A stretch of DNA of 39,688 nucleotides. Source: Gnetum montanum. Its lineage: Eukaryota > Streptophyta > Gnetopsida > Gnetales > Gnetaceae. The position numbers and the translations under genes are program-made. Numbering within the stretch: position 1 is the first letter of the stretch; each line of letters opens with the position of its first letter. Shown piece by piece: positions 21,694-33,820 of this stretch. The stretch is taken from NCBI GenBank assembly GCA_015680685.1, contig MNCI01004661.1, forward strand, positions 1,983,126 through 2,022,813, in the 5' to 3' direction. The notes beneath the pieces were generated by a model. That model searched no databases. It had not been told where the DNA came from and was given only the letters and a program-made list of their open reading frames with translations.

Positions 21694-22186
21694 ATTTTAT
21701 GCACTTTACATTTCTGTTATTAGCATAGCAAATCATTTTGATAAATTAAGCAAATTATTAAATTACATAAGCATGACCACTTTGAGCATGTGTGCAATAC
21801 TTGGTAACCCAGTAATGATTAGCATTTGGTAATCCCAGTAATGTTGCACTGGTTCAGGATGTGTATGGCAAGTGGGAACAGATGCTAGTGTTAGGATTAG
21901 TTAGAACTTAGTTAATGAGTAATTAAGTTAAATTAGTCACTTAGTTACCTCTCTCCGTCCCTACTAGTGTAGGATGTAAAAACACAAAAGATATAAAAAT
22001 CATATGCCTCAAGCTTACTTAACCATACAATCGTGACATATAGGTAAGCTTGGGAAGACAATGATCAACCAATGTGTCCTTATTCCACAAGGGTGCATAA
22101 GCACTTAGTCCTTGGAATTTGATTGGATTGTGCATGAAATGCTCATATTCATATGGTTGAGCATAGGGGTACATCGCCGCTCAACA
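21694..22186 (+). repeat. Element 2 5' LTR, second part
   Basis: Continues the LTR interrupted at 11865, collinear with 37280-37766 and 240-732. It ends gctcaaca next to the primer site. Confidence 0.9.
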
Positions 22187-22187
22187 T

Positions 22188-22205
22188 TGGTGCCGTTGCT
22201 AGGGA
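22188..22205 (+). promoter_or_regulatory. Element 2 primer-binding site (tRNA-Asp type)
   Basis: TGGTGCCGTTGCTAGGGA, one base after the LTR, matches the tRNA-Asp complement at 15 of 18 bases. The mismatches fall in or beside CpG sites. Confidence 0.87.
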
Positions 22206-22323
22206 CTTAGTTTTTTTTTGCGCTAACTAGAACATAGGAAATCATTCACATCGTTGGAACAAACCCTTAGGGTTGGTTGAGAAAATAATAAACAAGAATA
22301 CATTGCACACTAAACAAACAAGT

Positions 22324-24872
22324 ATGTTTCCTTCTTCATACGAAAGCACCTCATCACCTAGGTTTGAAACAGGAAACAGTCGATGACGTAATACACATGA
22401 CGTTGATCCGTCAGTCCCTCAACAAGTTCAAGTGGTATATATTCATCCCAATAAGTATATAATAGACTTCACCTTTATCCTCCATTAAGACAAAAAACTA
22501 CATCGGTGAGACTTAGAAGGTAACATAATGTTACCTCCTGATCATTTAGTCTAAAGTATGCTTCTTTGTGCTCACACACAAATTGGCATGCTACACTTAC
22601 ACGTAGAATATGTTGTGCAAGACCATGACTCGAGAGAATATTGCTCCACAGAGGCACAATGTCAAAAGGACTTGCAACAGGAGAGACATCATAAGTCTTT
22701 GAAGGGTAAGTGATCCCAGGATGCCTATATGTTTTAAGCGAAAATGAGGATGGTGAACCTACCTCAGGCAGTCACCCACACAACAATGTTCCTCCCCTTA
22801 ACTTTGGCCAAGGGTTTGTGTATCAAAACCTTCATTCCACTATTCATAACCCAGGTTCTAATACCCATAGGCACAAAGGGTCCAAAAAAGAGACATAGAT
22901 ACATGATAAAGATGGACATTCTGATTGCAATCGTGATCAAGCTAAGACCATCGAAGAGAAGGTGGAAGACACCGTCATGGTGACAATTCTCCTTCTTCTT
23001 CATCTTCATCATCTCCTTCAGTGTTCAGATGCAGTCGTAAAGAAAAAGACCATGGGGATAAAGGTAGGAAAAGTGAAAGTTATAGACCAAACAACCAGGA
23101 AAGGGGATGAGGGCACTCTAGAGAGTCACAACATAGAAGAAGGGAGAGTAGGGAACAACGTAGGCATCATAGATGGCATGGATGAAATGATCACAATGAA
23201 CCCTTCCTTACTACTCAAAGTATGTTGGACATAACTAAGGCTGTTATAATTTCAACAAGGCATCAGAAAGATAGTAGGATTAAGAGATTAGATATGAACA
23301 ACATCCCATGATTTGAAGGGGGATACAATGTTGATCCTCAAAATCATTTACAAGAATTCCATGATGTGTGTGCCTTACAAAACATAGAGAACGAATGGCA
23401 AAAACATAAGTTGTTCCCACAGACATTAGTTAAAGAGGTGGAAAGTTGGTACCAGTCTTTAGAACCGTAATCCATTCGTAGGTGGAGTACTATGTTAGAA
23501 CTATTTAACGACAAGTACCAAACATACTCTTGAGTGTCTAACTTGCAAAAGCAAATCCAAGGCTGGAAACAAGGAGGATATGAACCCTTGGATGCTACCA
23601 TGGGTCGATACTATGCACTATTACATCGTTGTCCTCACCATGGTTATTCACAAAGGGATCAACTGTGCCATCTCATGGATGGACTTAAGCATGAAACAAG
23701 AAGAACCCTTGGGACTTATGCCCAAGGAAGATTATCCAAGCTTAGGTCCCATCAAATCCAAAGACTATTGGAGCAAGTTGCTAAGGAAGAAGGTGAGGTA
23801 TGGAAGAGAGAAAGTGTGGAAGAGTATAACCGAGATCCTTCCCTCCAAAAGAGGGGAGTAAGATTTTGTGAGGATGAAGAAGAGTCACCACTTGAAGAGA
23901 TGATGAATAGAAAAACTTTTCCTATCTAAAAGATGACATCAGAAGTTTTGACAAAGGTAGACCAAATGTGGGATTTCCTAGACAATAGAAAAAAAAAGAG
24001 AAGTTAAACATGCACGTAGCAAGGGTAAGGGCAAAGTTTCCATCATTGAAGAGGTTGTGGAGTCAGAAATAGACAATGATAGTAGATGTGAAATATGTCA
24101 ATATGACCATCCTAAGGGATCTTGCCTTGTAATCTCACATCTACAAGAGTCTGGGGTGTATGCACTCAACCCATGATTGAACAAATGGTAAACACCTCGA
24201 AGCTTACCTTATCCTCAAGGTAACCCAAGACAGTTCCACCAATCCTTAATGTATTATTCCTATGGAACTCCACCACAACCGATTGAGCAATATCAATAGT
24301 GGAAATACCTACAATCATGGGGAATGCCACACCAAGGCAACAATATCCTTACTAGCAACCTAACCTATATGGATATTACGTGTAGTAGCCAATCTCCCCA
24401 TGTGACTCTACTAGTCACGTCACTTCTCAACCTCGCTACTAAGCCCACAAGTATTATGGGAATCCCTCTTCTAGAGGTGATATTCTACAAGCATATCATC
24501 CTTCTCATCCGACCGCATCTCTTCTACCAATAGCTCCACTACCACCTATTCTCGTAATGCAAGGTGAAATCCCTACCCAACTGCAGCAACGTAGCACCAC
24601 AAGGGCTGTTAACTCTCAACCTACTGTTGGTTCCAACAACCACATGAAGAAAAGACCTTTCTTTAGAACCAATATTCCAACCAAGCCCTTACAATCACAA
24701 GTGGCTAATTCCTTAGACCCCTCAGTATCAATCAAAACTTTGGAGCCCCCTTAAACCTAATCACCACACTCAATGCATACAGTCATTCTAACACATGTCG
24801 TCACCAATTGGATCAAAGATGGCCACCTTCCTAGGAAATTCTTTAATCTTGGGAGTCCTCTGATATACTTAT
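22324..24872 (+). pseudogene. Element 2 gag (broken)
   Basis: The ATG at 22324 (MFPSSYESTSSPRFE) aligns with the gag start of element 1, with an in-frame TGA about 20 codons later. The central Gag block is the 131-codon frame 23534-23929 (QGWKQGGYEPLDATMGRYYA, HETRRTLGTYAQG). A CEICQYDHPKG zinc-knuckle-like motif is near 24090. The end (24773-24872, HTVILTHVVTNWIKDGHLPR) leads into protease and is cut by element 3. Confidence 0.87.
24868..24872. repeat. Target-site duplication of element 3, left copy
   Basis: CTTAT, against CTTAC at 31960-31964 (one transition). Removing element 3 rejoins the gag/protease reading of element 2 as element 1 shows it. Confidence 0.85.
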
Positions 24873-25686
24873 TGATGGGACATGATATCGCATGGGTCGT
24901 GATATCACATCTGCGATATCGCGTTGGCCACTATGATATCGCATATGCAATATCATAGCCCATCGTCTTGTCTATAAATAAGAGGTGCCTTTCCCTTGTA
25001 AGATCATCTAGATCTAGACCCTTAGCTAAACTCTGGAATTTTACCATTCTAGAGATAGAATAATTTCCATGTTCCCACAATAGGAGTCTCAAAGTGAACG
25101 GATCTTTATTTGAGCAAATTGTACCTGAGCACACATTTTTGTATAGAAATAAAGACAAACTTTCTGATGAACCTTGCAGTGCATGGACTAAGCTAATTAG
25201 GATTTAATTAATGTTAAATCCTTAAATGCTTTCTTAGATAGTTAATCTCTCTCAACCCTCAACTCCTAGTTAAGTGCATTTAGTACGACCACTTTGAGCA
25301 CATGTACTACGCTTGGTAACCCAATAACAAATAGCATTTGGTAATCCCAGTAGTGTTGCATTGGTTCAGGGTGTGTATGGAAAGTGGGAACGGATACTAA
25401 TGCTAGAACGATTAAAGATTAGTTAGTGAAAGTTAGTTACTTAGTCTCTTCACCCTTTCCTCTCTTAGCATAGGCGATAAAAAGATAAAAGTTATAAAAA
25501 TCATATACCTCAAACTTACTTAACCATACAACCGTGACAATACAAGTAAGTCTAGGAAGACAAAGATTAATTAACCTTAAGTGTTCCATAAGGCGCGTTA
25601 GCACTTAGTCCTTAGAGTTCGACCGGATCACACATGTAACGCTCGTATTCGTATGGTTGAGTGTAGGGGTACCTCACCACTCATCA
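24873..25686 (+). repeat. Element 3 5' LTR
   Basis: 814 bp, TGATGGG to CTCATCA. U3 is only about 100 bp and carries GATATC at 24884, 24901, 24915 and 24935, just before TATAAATA (24973-24980). R/U5 resembles the other elements' LTRs. Confidence 0.92.
24973..24980 (+). promoter_or_regulatory. TATA box of element 3 5' LTR
   Basis: TATAAATA, repeated at 31245-31252 in the 3' LTR and at the same place in the element 1 and 4 LTRs. Confidence 0.75.
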
Positions 25687-25687
25687 T

Positions 25688-25705
25688 TAGCACCGTTGCT
25701 AGGGA
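25688..25705 (+). promoter_or_regulatory. Element 3 primer-binding site (tRNA-Asp type)
   Basis: TAGCACCGTTGCTAGGGA, one base after the LTR, 14 of 18 matches to the tRNA-Asp complement. The mismatches are transitions. Confidence 0.82.
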
Positions 25706-25831
25706 CTTATTTATTTGTGTGTTACGTAGGACATAGGAAATCATTCACACCGTTGGGAGCTATAACGAACCCTTAGGGTTAATCAAGAGAAAAATAACAT
25801 AACGGTAAGTAGCACACCGAAAAAGACTAAA

Positions 25832-28387
25832 ATTTCTTCTTCTTTGAACAAAAACACTTCACCGCCAAGGACCAACACTAGAGACAGTCGGTAGCACAAC
25901 ACACATAACCAAAATTCGTCAATTCCTCAACAATTCAATGTGGTAGATACTCATCCTGATGAATATATACCTAACTTTACCTGTCTTCCATCAAGACAAA
26001 CAACTACGTTGGAGAGACTTGGAAGGTAACATAGTGTTACCTCTAAATAGAGCCACCTCCAACATGCTCCTTCATGCCCTTGCACGAATAGGCATGTCAT
26101 AATTATACGTTGAGTACATTGCATGCCATTATAATGCAAGAGACTACCATCCCACGAAGCACAACGTCAATGGGACTCGTGGTAGGAGAGTTACCACACA
26201 TCGTTGAAGGGCAAAGAGCCCCATAATGCTTCACCCATCATAAGTGAAATTAAGGGTGGTAAACCTATTTCAATAGGTTCTTCACAAAATGATGTTCCCC
26301 CTCCTAACGATAGTGAGGAGGTAGTGTATCAAAACGTTTGCTCCACGATTCACAGCACTGGTTCTGATCCCCATGAACACCAAGTGTTCAATGAGGGAAC
26401 ACAAACACAAGATAAGGATGATCACTCTGATCGTCATCACGATTAGGGTTGAGATCACCGAAGGGAAGGTAGGAAACATCATCATGATGATAGTCTCCTT
26501 CCTCTTCCCCTTCATCATCACATTCACCCTCTCCTTCAACATCAAGACATAGTCATAAGGAACCTAACCGTGAGGACAAGGATAAGCAAAATGAGAAACC
26601 TCGATGAGAGAGTCGAGAGCAAGGATGAGGGCACTCTAGGGAATCAAGGCATGGAAGAAGGAAAATAGGAAACTACGTAGACATCACAGAAGCCATGAGA
26701 AAAATGACCATGATGAACCCCTACTTGCAACCCGAAGCATGTTAGACATCACGGAGGCCATTAGAATACCTACAAGGCACCAAAAAAATAGCTAGATTAA
26801 GAGACTAGACATGAATAATATCCCACGATTTGAGGGGGGATACAACGTTGATATGCAGAATCACTTATAGGCATTTCACAATGCCTATGCCTTGTAGAAC
26901 ATTGAAAACGAGTGGAAAAAGTTAAAATTTTTTCCAAGGACACTCATAAAAGAAGCGAAAAGCTAGTACCAGTCCTTAGTGCTGAAATCCATTCAAAGGT
27001 GGAGTACAATGCTAGAACTTTTTAACGATAAATATCAGATGTACTCCCAAATGTCCAACTTGCGAAAATAGATCCAAGGATGGAAGAAGGTTAATCACGA
27101 TTGCATGCTTCCATGGGTTGATATTATGCATTGCTACATTGTTGCCCGAGCCATGGTTATGCACAATGGGATCAACTACACCATCTCATAGATGGGCTAA
27201 GACATGAAACTAGGAGAACCCTTGGGACATATGCCCAAGGGAGATTATCTGAACTTAGGTCCCATGAGGTTCATAAATTGTTGGAGCAAGTAGCTGAGGA
27301 AGAAGGAGAGCTACATAAGGGAGAAAGCATGGAAGAGTATAACCACGATCCTTCCCTCCGAAAGAGGGGAGTGAGATTCTGTGAGGAGGAGGATGAGTCA
27401 CCACTCAAAGAGTTAGTGGGTAGGAAAACCTTGTTGCTTCAAAAACTAACAACAGAAGTGTCAGCTAAGGTAGATCAAATGTGGGACTCCTTAGATAGTA
27501 GATTTAAAACTATTTTAAAAATCGTAGAGGAGTCTAAGGAGCGAAGTAGTGACCATGATAAGAAAAAGAAGAGGGATTTGGACCATGCACATAACAAGGG
27601 TAAGGGTAAAATGACTATCACTGAATAGGTTGTGGATTCCAATACGAACAATGACAGTGGATGTGAGATATGTCAGTATCACCATCCTAAGGGATGTTGC
27701 CCAATAATTTCACATCTACAAGAGTCTGGGGTGTATGAACTCAACCCAAGACTTAACAAACAGCAAGAACCCCGAAGGTTACCTTATCCTCAAGGTAACC
27801 CAAGGCAGTTCCACCAACTGCTAATGTATTATCCAAGTGGAACTCCACCACAACCTATTGAACAACACCAGCAATGGAAATACCCACAGTCATGGGAAAT
27901 GCCACCCCTAAGGCAACAATACCCTTACCGACAACCGAATCCATATGGCTACTATGTGTAGCAGCCAATCTCTCCAAGTGACTTTGTTGGTCACGTGACC
28001 CCACAACGTCACTACCAAGCTCAAGAGTACTATAAGACTCCTTCTCCTAAGAGAGACACACCACATCCATACCAACCTCTAAACCCATCCGCGACTCTTA
28101 CACCAACAGCTCCACTACCATCCACTCTAGAAATGCAAGAGGAACTCCCCACTCAACTGCAGCAATGCAATGCTACGAGAGCTATAAACCTTCAACCAGC
28201 TACTGGTTTTGACAACCATACAAGAAGAAGACATTTCTTCAAAACCAATAGTCCAAACAAGCTCTCACAACCACAAGTGGTTGAATCTCCAAACGTTCCT
28301 CCATCAAATAAGGTTTCGGAGCTCCCTTCAAACCAACAACAGAGCTCAATGCTAACGGTTATGTTAACACATACCATCACTAACTAG
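25832..28387 (+). pseudogene. Element 3 gag (best preserved)
   Basis: ATT stands where element 1 has the gag ATG, so the start appears lost. Open pieces of 80, 165, 109 and 130 codons (26204-26446, 27131-27628, 27632-27961, 27995-28387) are separated mostly by single TAG codons or small shifts. The capsid-like block has DQLHHLIDGLRHETRRTLGT. It is followed by a basic segment (KKKKRDLDHAHNKGKGK), a CEICQYHHPKGCC zinc-knuckle-like motif and a Pro/Gln/Tyr-rich tail. Confidence 0.87.
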
Positions 28388-29131
28388 ATCAAGGAGGGCC
28401 ACCTTCCCAAGAAACTCTCTAATCTTGGAAGTCCCTTAATCTACCTCCAAGTCGCTAGGAATGAACCACATAAGGCTCTTTTGGACTCAGGTTCCGGAGT
28501 CAACTTGATATCGCAGGAAATGTATAAAGCCTGGAACCTGCCTCCACTAAAGAAAAGAAATATTCACTTAGAGCTGGCTAACCAATCCATCACTATCCCC
28601 TTGGAACTGGTGGAGGACATCATTACCACTGTGTGTGGTTGGTCATACCCATCTGATTTTCTAGTGATCCAAGTAAATAATGACAAAGGGGACTTCTCAA
28701 TAATAATGGGGAGGGCATGGCTAAGTACCATAAATGCATGCCTAGGAATTTGCAATCTTTCCTTGGAAATATCTAAGGAAAACACTTATGGAAAGATCGA
28801 GAAGAAGAAGGTTCCATGCATCATATATAGTGATACAAAGGGTGATGGTGTACAGGAATGTTCAGCATCTCCTGCACGCAAATGGTATGCCCTAGAAGTT
28901 AACATACGAAAGTGCCTGTATGTAGCAACTACACAACAAGAGAACACCCAGTGGTTGACAGCTAATCAAGAGGGAAACCCACCAATATGCATGGAACTAA
29001 CTGGGGGACCAACTTGCACCCATGTAAAAAGCATAGATGCATTGGAGCAAGAGTGTCGCCAACTTCCAACCCTTAATTTGAAACCACCAATCAAGGGAAG
29101 TTGGAATCTCTTAGAAAATCCAAATGAGTAG
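28388..29131 (+). pseudogene. Element 3 aspartic protease, near-intact
   Basis: The 216-codon frame (28481-29131) carries the active-site motif DSGSGVNLIS. GWSYPSDFLVIQVN, FSIIMGRAWLST and a linker to pol follow. Only this copy keeps the DSG triad (element 1 DLG, element 2 DSS). A stop at 28387 separates it from gag. It ends at TAG 29129-29131, beyond which the pol tail continues in the same frame. Confidence 0.87.
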
Positions 29132-29290
29132 TCCGATAGGAGAATACTGGTCTGTGTGCAACCGACCAACCCTTATCATGAACCTAGAATGGTCTATGCA
29201 CATAGCACATTTGAGAGAGAAAGACCTCACTCATTATTTCAGATCTCTCCCTTCCAACTCAGTCATGGGGGAGATGGCCACCTATGCTAA
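29132..29290 (+). pseudogene. Element 3 pol C-terminal tail after a large deletion
   Basis: In frame with the protease, the sequence reads SDRRILVCVQPTNPYHEPRM and ends HSLFQISPFQ...GHLC-stop. This matches the last ~50 codons of pol in element 2 (to 34844). The deletion joint lies near 29090-29125, where the protease linker meets the tail. RT, RNase H and nearly all integrase are missing. Confidence 0.82.
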
Positions 29291-31163
29291 TCAATTGAGG
29301 CCCTCAATTTCTTTTTAAGTTTTTTTTTTGCATATTTTTGTTTTACAAATTTCTTTAACTTTTCTTATTTTTATTTTACAACATCATTTATACTTTTTCC
29401 TTTCTTTGTGTTTTTGATTATTTTGTTTGATTTGTCACGTAATAAGTGCTCTGAAGATGGTATGAACTACATTTCATTGATTACTAATGTTTGGTTTTTA
29501 CCTTTGAGTTATGATGTTGATATTAAGGTATGGTTCTTTTGATATAGCAGGCAATGAGTCCACTTCATCCATGCATCCATAAAATTCTATGGTCTCTTTT
29601 GGCTTGGAACTATACAGTCCCTTTCTCAATAATAAGAACTATCAACGAATCGGTGACTGGACATTTCTCAAACTAAGGAAGGACTCAAGGATTGAAAAGG
29701 GTGTGAGTTCAAGGGGATTTGATGCACTTGTGCTGGCCATTCTCTTAGGTGCTTGGATGTTTTCTTCTTGAGTTTTCTTACCATTCCAATGTTACCCCCT
29801 TATCGAGAAGCTGAGAAAATGCAAATAATAAGTCTTTGCATGGTGTGGTTCTCACAAAAAAACACAAAAAAAAAAACAGTGAGAATTCAAAGCACATCCC
29901 TTAGAAAAAAATTATCATTTGGGCTACAAGCACTGGTTATGAAACTCAAAATAAACATGTTCCCTCTAACTAAGGCCCTTCTTGCTTCCTACTTTCTCCT
30001 CTTTTGTTACGTCGGAATGGTGGTGGCTCTTTGGTGAAGGCATTCTTGTTACTTCAAGTGGATCAATGGGCTGAATGTATTAATGCGAAGTCACTGAATG
30101 TGGTTTTTTTGAGGCTAGATTTGGAATGGGATCTACTAAGTCACATTAACCATTAATACACAAGGGGTTGTACACCACCTTGTTCTTGAGATTCCATTCC
30201 ATTCTCTTCTTTTCATCCTTCTTTTCCCATTTATCACCTCATTGCCGGTTGTATCAATAGTCTATATTGTGGTTGATGCATTGTTTTCTTTTTGGTAAAC
30301 TCTTGTGGTTAAGACTTTAACTCTTATTTCCAAATGACATTTCTAGAGCCTACGAACTCTTTGAATGTGGGATTGTTAGGGCATTAAGGGCATGAGCCTG
30401 CTTTGGGGAGGACCCACTAGCATTCCTATTTGGTACATTTGTTAATTTCTTGCTCTTAAACATTTATGAAATCACTAGTTATTTTGTTCATTTCCATCTT
30501 TGACATCCATTTTTTTAGCATGACCATTGCTTCTTTTTCTCCATCTTTCTTATTCCTTATCTTTTTCCATTCCATCGCTACTGGAGGTTCGCTCTTAGTC
30601 ATGGGGGTCCTGGTCCAATTTTTTCGATTTTCTCTTAACCCCTAGACCTTAGGTAGTCACCAATATTATATCTCCATATTCGCATTAGCCATATCACAAC
30701 TCAGCCAATGGACCTTACACTACGGCAAGGTATTAACTGCAATGTGATTCATTTACCCTTACTAATATGAAACTGTGTTGTGTGTGCAGATGGCAATCAT
30801 ATAACAATGGATTGGACCTGGAGGAAACACTTGGAATGGACTCATACTGAAGTGATTATACAAGGAACAAGATTGATGGCGTGCTTATGGATGGATAACG
30901 AAAGGCGCAATCTTAGTAATGGCAATAGCAGACTTCTTCTTTTCTCTCTCTCTCTCTTCTCTCTTCTCTCTCAACTACCAAATAAGGCTAGATGTCAAAT
31001 ATGTATAGGTGTTCACTCTTGTTGTCATGAACACTAAATTTTTTCATGTTTTGTAAGGATGATATGTTCACATGTCACCCCATTCACCATTAGTATCATT
31101 CAAGTCAATAATCCCATGCCTTCCAAATATTTTGGAAGGAGCTCGAGGACGAGTTTTCATTTA
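29291..31163 (+). other. Element 3 long 3' region
   Basis: Homologous to 34845-36777. A 60-codon sense frame (29589-29771, MVSFGLELYSPF) and an opposing antisense frame overlap and recur in the other copies. The rest has no recognisable coding content. Confidence 0.65.
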
Positions 31164-31175
31164 GTCATGGGGGTA
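31164..31175 (+). promoter_or_regulatory. Element 3 polypurine tract
   Basis: GTCATGGGGGTA abutting the 3' LTR, preceded by a conserved gaggacgagttttcatt block seen in all four elements. Confidence 0.87.
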
Positions 31176-31959
31176 TGATGGGACGCGATATCACATTGGC
31201 CACTACGATATCGCGTACACGATATCATAGCCCGTCACCTTGTCTATAAATAAGAGGTAGCTTTCCCTTGTAAGATCATCTAGATCTAGACCCTTAGCTA
31301 AACTCTAGTAGTTTTACCATTCCAAAGATAGAATAATTTCCATGTGCCCGTAGTAGGAGTCTCAAAGTGAATGTATCTTTATTCGAGAAAATTGTACCTG
31401 AGCACACATTTGTGTACAGAAATAAAGACAAACTTTCTAATGAACCTTGTAGTGCGTGGACTAAGCTATTTATGATTTAATTAATGTTAAATGCTTAAAT
31501 GCTTTCTTAGATAATTAATCTCTCTCAACCCTCAACTCCTAGTTAAGTGCATTCAGTACAACTGCTTCGAGCATGTGTGCTATGCTTGGTAACCCAATAA
31601 CGAATAGCGTTTGGTAATCCTGGTAGCATTGCATTGGTTCAGGGTGTGTATGACAAGTGGGAATAGATACTAATGCTAGGACTATTAAAGCTTAGTTAGT
31701 GAAATTTAGTTACTTAGTCTCTTCACCCTTTCCTCTCTTAGCATAGGCGATAAAAAGATAAAAGTTATAAAAATCATATACCTCAGACTTACTTAACCAT
31801 ACAACCATGATAATACAAGTAAGTTTGGCAAGACAACGATTGATTAACCTTAAGTGTTTCATAAGGCACGTAAGCACTTAGTCCTTAGAGTTCAACCAGA
31901 TTGCGTGTGTAATGATCGTATTCGTATGGTTGAGTGTAGCGTTACCTCGCCACTCATCA
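31176..31959 (+). repeat. Element 3 3' LTR
   Basis: 784 bp; three GATATC motifs (31187, 31207, 31221) against four in the 5' LTR. TATAAATA at 31245-31252. Confidence 0.92.
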
Positions 31960-31964
31960 CTTAC
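31960..31964. repeat. Target-site duplication of element 3, right copy
   Basis: CTTAC; see 24868-24872. Confidence 0.85.
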
Positions 31965-32758
31965 AAATCGCTGAAAATACGCCGTGCAAGGCTCTTTTGG
32001 ATTCAAGTTTTGGTGTCAACTTGATTTCTCAAGAAATGTACAAGGTTTGGAACCTGCCTCCATTGAAGAAGAGCAACATCCATCTAAAGTTGGCCAACCA
32101 GTCCATCACTATCCCATTGGGACTGGTGGAAGACATTGTTACCATTGCTTGTGGGTGGTCATACCCAACTGACTTCCTAGTGATTCAGGTAAACAATGGT
32201 AAGGGGGACTTCCCAATCATAATGGGAAGAGCATGGCTAAGCACCATTGACACATGCCTAGGAATCTGCAATATTTCCCTAGAAATATCAAAGGAAAATA
32301 CATTCAAAAATATTAAGAAGAAAAAAGTTATGTGCATCGCATACATTGACACAGGGTGTAATTGTGTGTAGAGGTCATGGTTTGTGCAAAGTTTAGCATT
32401 GCCTACATGCAATCAATGTGCACAAGTGATTAACATACAAATACTCTTGTATGTAGTAGCCACATAATAGGAAGACACCTAGTGGTTGACAGCTAATCAA
32501 GAAAGTAGTTCACTCATATGCATGGAACCAACTAAGGGTTTGACTTGTGCTTACATCAATAGCATAGATGCATTAGAGCAAGACCACCACCAACTTCCAA
32601 GTCTTCACCTTGAAAATATCAGCTGGGGGAAGTTGGAAATCCCTAAGAAATTTAAGCAACAGCCCCTCGAGCTAAAACCATTACCCATCAATATGGAATA
32701 CATGTTCTGTAAAAATGGAAAATCGGTAATTATAAATGCTAAGCTTGCTCCTCAATAG
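31965..32758 (+). pseudogene. Element 2 protease and linker (broken)
   Basis: Resumes the frame cut by element 3: ALLDSSFGVNLISQEMYK (Gly of DSG changed to Ser), GWSYPTDFLVIQVN, FPIIMGRAWLST in the 124-codon frame 31997-32371. After a stop, a linker with KKFKQQPLELKPLP (32486-32758) leads to RT, as in element 1. Confidence 0.87.
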
Positions 32759-32759
32759 A

Positions 32760-33820
32760 AAGAAGAACTGTTGAAGGTAATAAATAAATGGTCAGAAGCC
32801 TTCACTTGGTTATATCCCAAATTAACTAGAATAGATCCTAGGATATGCCAACATAGAATTTACATTGACCCTTCCATGAATCCTTGAAGACAACTGCAGA
32901 GGCAATTGAACCCTAAGCTAAAGTAAGTAGTTAAGGAAGAAATCAAATAGCTTCTTAAGGCTAGGTTCATGTAACCCATTGCTGATAGTGAATGGGTTAG
33001 CCCCTTAGTTATTGTGCCTAAAAAGGAAGGCAAATGGAGGATGTGCATAGATTTTAGGCTACTAAATATGGCAACATTCAAATGTCACTTTTCATTATCA
33101 TTTGTCAACCAAGTCTTAGACACCATCGCATGGCATCGCTATTATAGTTTTTTAGATGAATATAGTGGATATAACAAAATACAAATAGCCCCAGAAGACG
33201 AAGCCAAGACTATGTTCACTAGTCCTTGGGGAATGTTCGCATACAAATAGATGTTGTTTGGCTTGTGCAATGCCCCTGCAACATTTCAACAACTAGTTCT
33301 AACCATCTTCCAATAGTAGATAGGAAATGGTGTAGAAGTCTTTATGGATGATTTCTCCACCTATGAAGCAAACTTTGATTAAGCCTTGGACCAGTTAGAG
33401 TAATTGTTAAAAAGATGTGTAGAAACCAATTTGAGGCTCAACTAGCAGAAAAGCCATTTGATGGTCCAAGAGGACGTAGTACTAGGGCACAAAATCTCAC
33501 ACATAGGGATAGAGGTAGACCTCGAGAAAATCAAAGTTATCCAAGGAATTACCCATCAACCAGAAATTGTCAAAGATATTCAGTCATTCCTTGGACATAC
33601 TGGCTACTATAGGAGATTTATTGAGAAATTTTCAAAGGTTGCCAAACCATTGGTGAAATTAATGAAAAAGGACATACCTTTCCAGTTGACTAGGGAATGT
33701 GAATTAGCTTTTCAAACTCTGAAACAGAAGCTAGTAGAAACACCCATTCTACAAGCTCCTAACTGGTCCAAACCATTCCATATCATGACTTATGTGTCCA
33801 ATCTTGTGAGCGCTATCAAC
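32760..33820 (+). pseudogene. Element 2 reverse transcriptase (broken)
   Basis: Shows VPKKEGKWRMCIDFRLLN, YYSFLDEYSGYNKIQIAPED, FTSPWGMFAYK-stop-MLFGLCNAPATFQ, VFMDDFSTY (33338-33364), then VLGHKISHIGIEVDLEKIK and SFLGHTGYYRRF. Several Gln codons have become TAG or TAA (for example in the LRLN-QKSHL segment). The frame ends at FHIMTYVSN, the very start of RNase H, where a deletion begins. Confidence 0.9.

Larger units (their letters stand above)
24873..31959 (+). mobile_element. Element 3: internally deleted Athila-like element
   Basis: 7.1 kb with LTRs 24873-25686 and 31176-31959, tRNA-Asp-type primer site, gag, protease, a short pol tail, 3' region and polypurine tract. Compared with element 1 it lacks about 2.8 kb: all of RT, RNase H and integrase except the last ~50 codons. 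It inserted into element 2 (CTTAT/CTTAC duplication). LTRs differ at well under 10% of aligned positions by eye, apart from a U3 length difference, so it appears younger than its host. It could move only with enzymes supplied by a relative. Confidence 0.92.

Noticed and set aside
22962-23234. 90-codon plus-strand ORF in element 2
   Set aside because: Lies out of frame in the basic, repeat-like part of gag; homologous gag in elements 1 and 3 reads in another frame.
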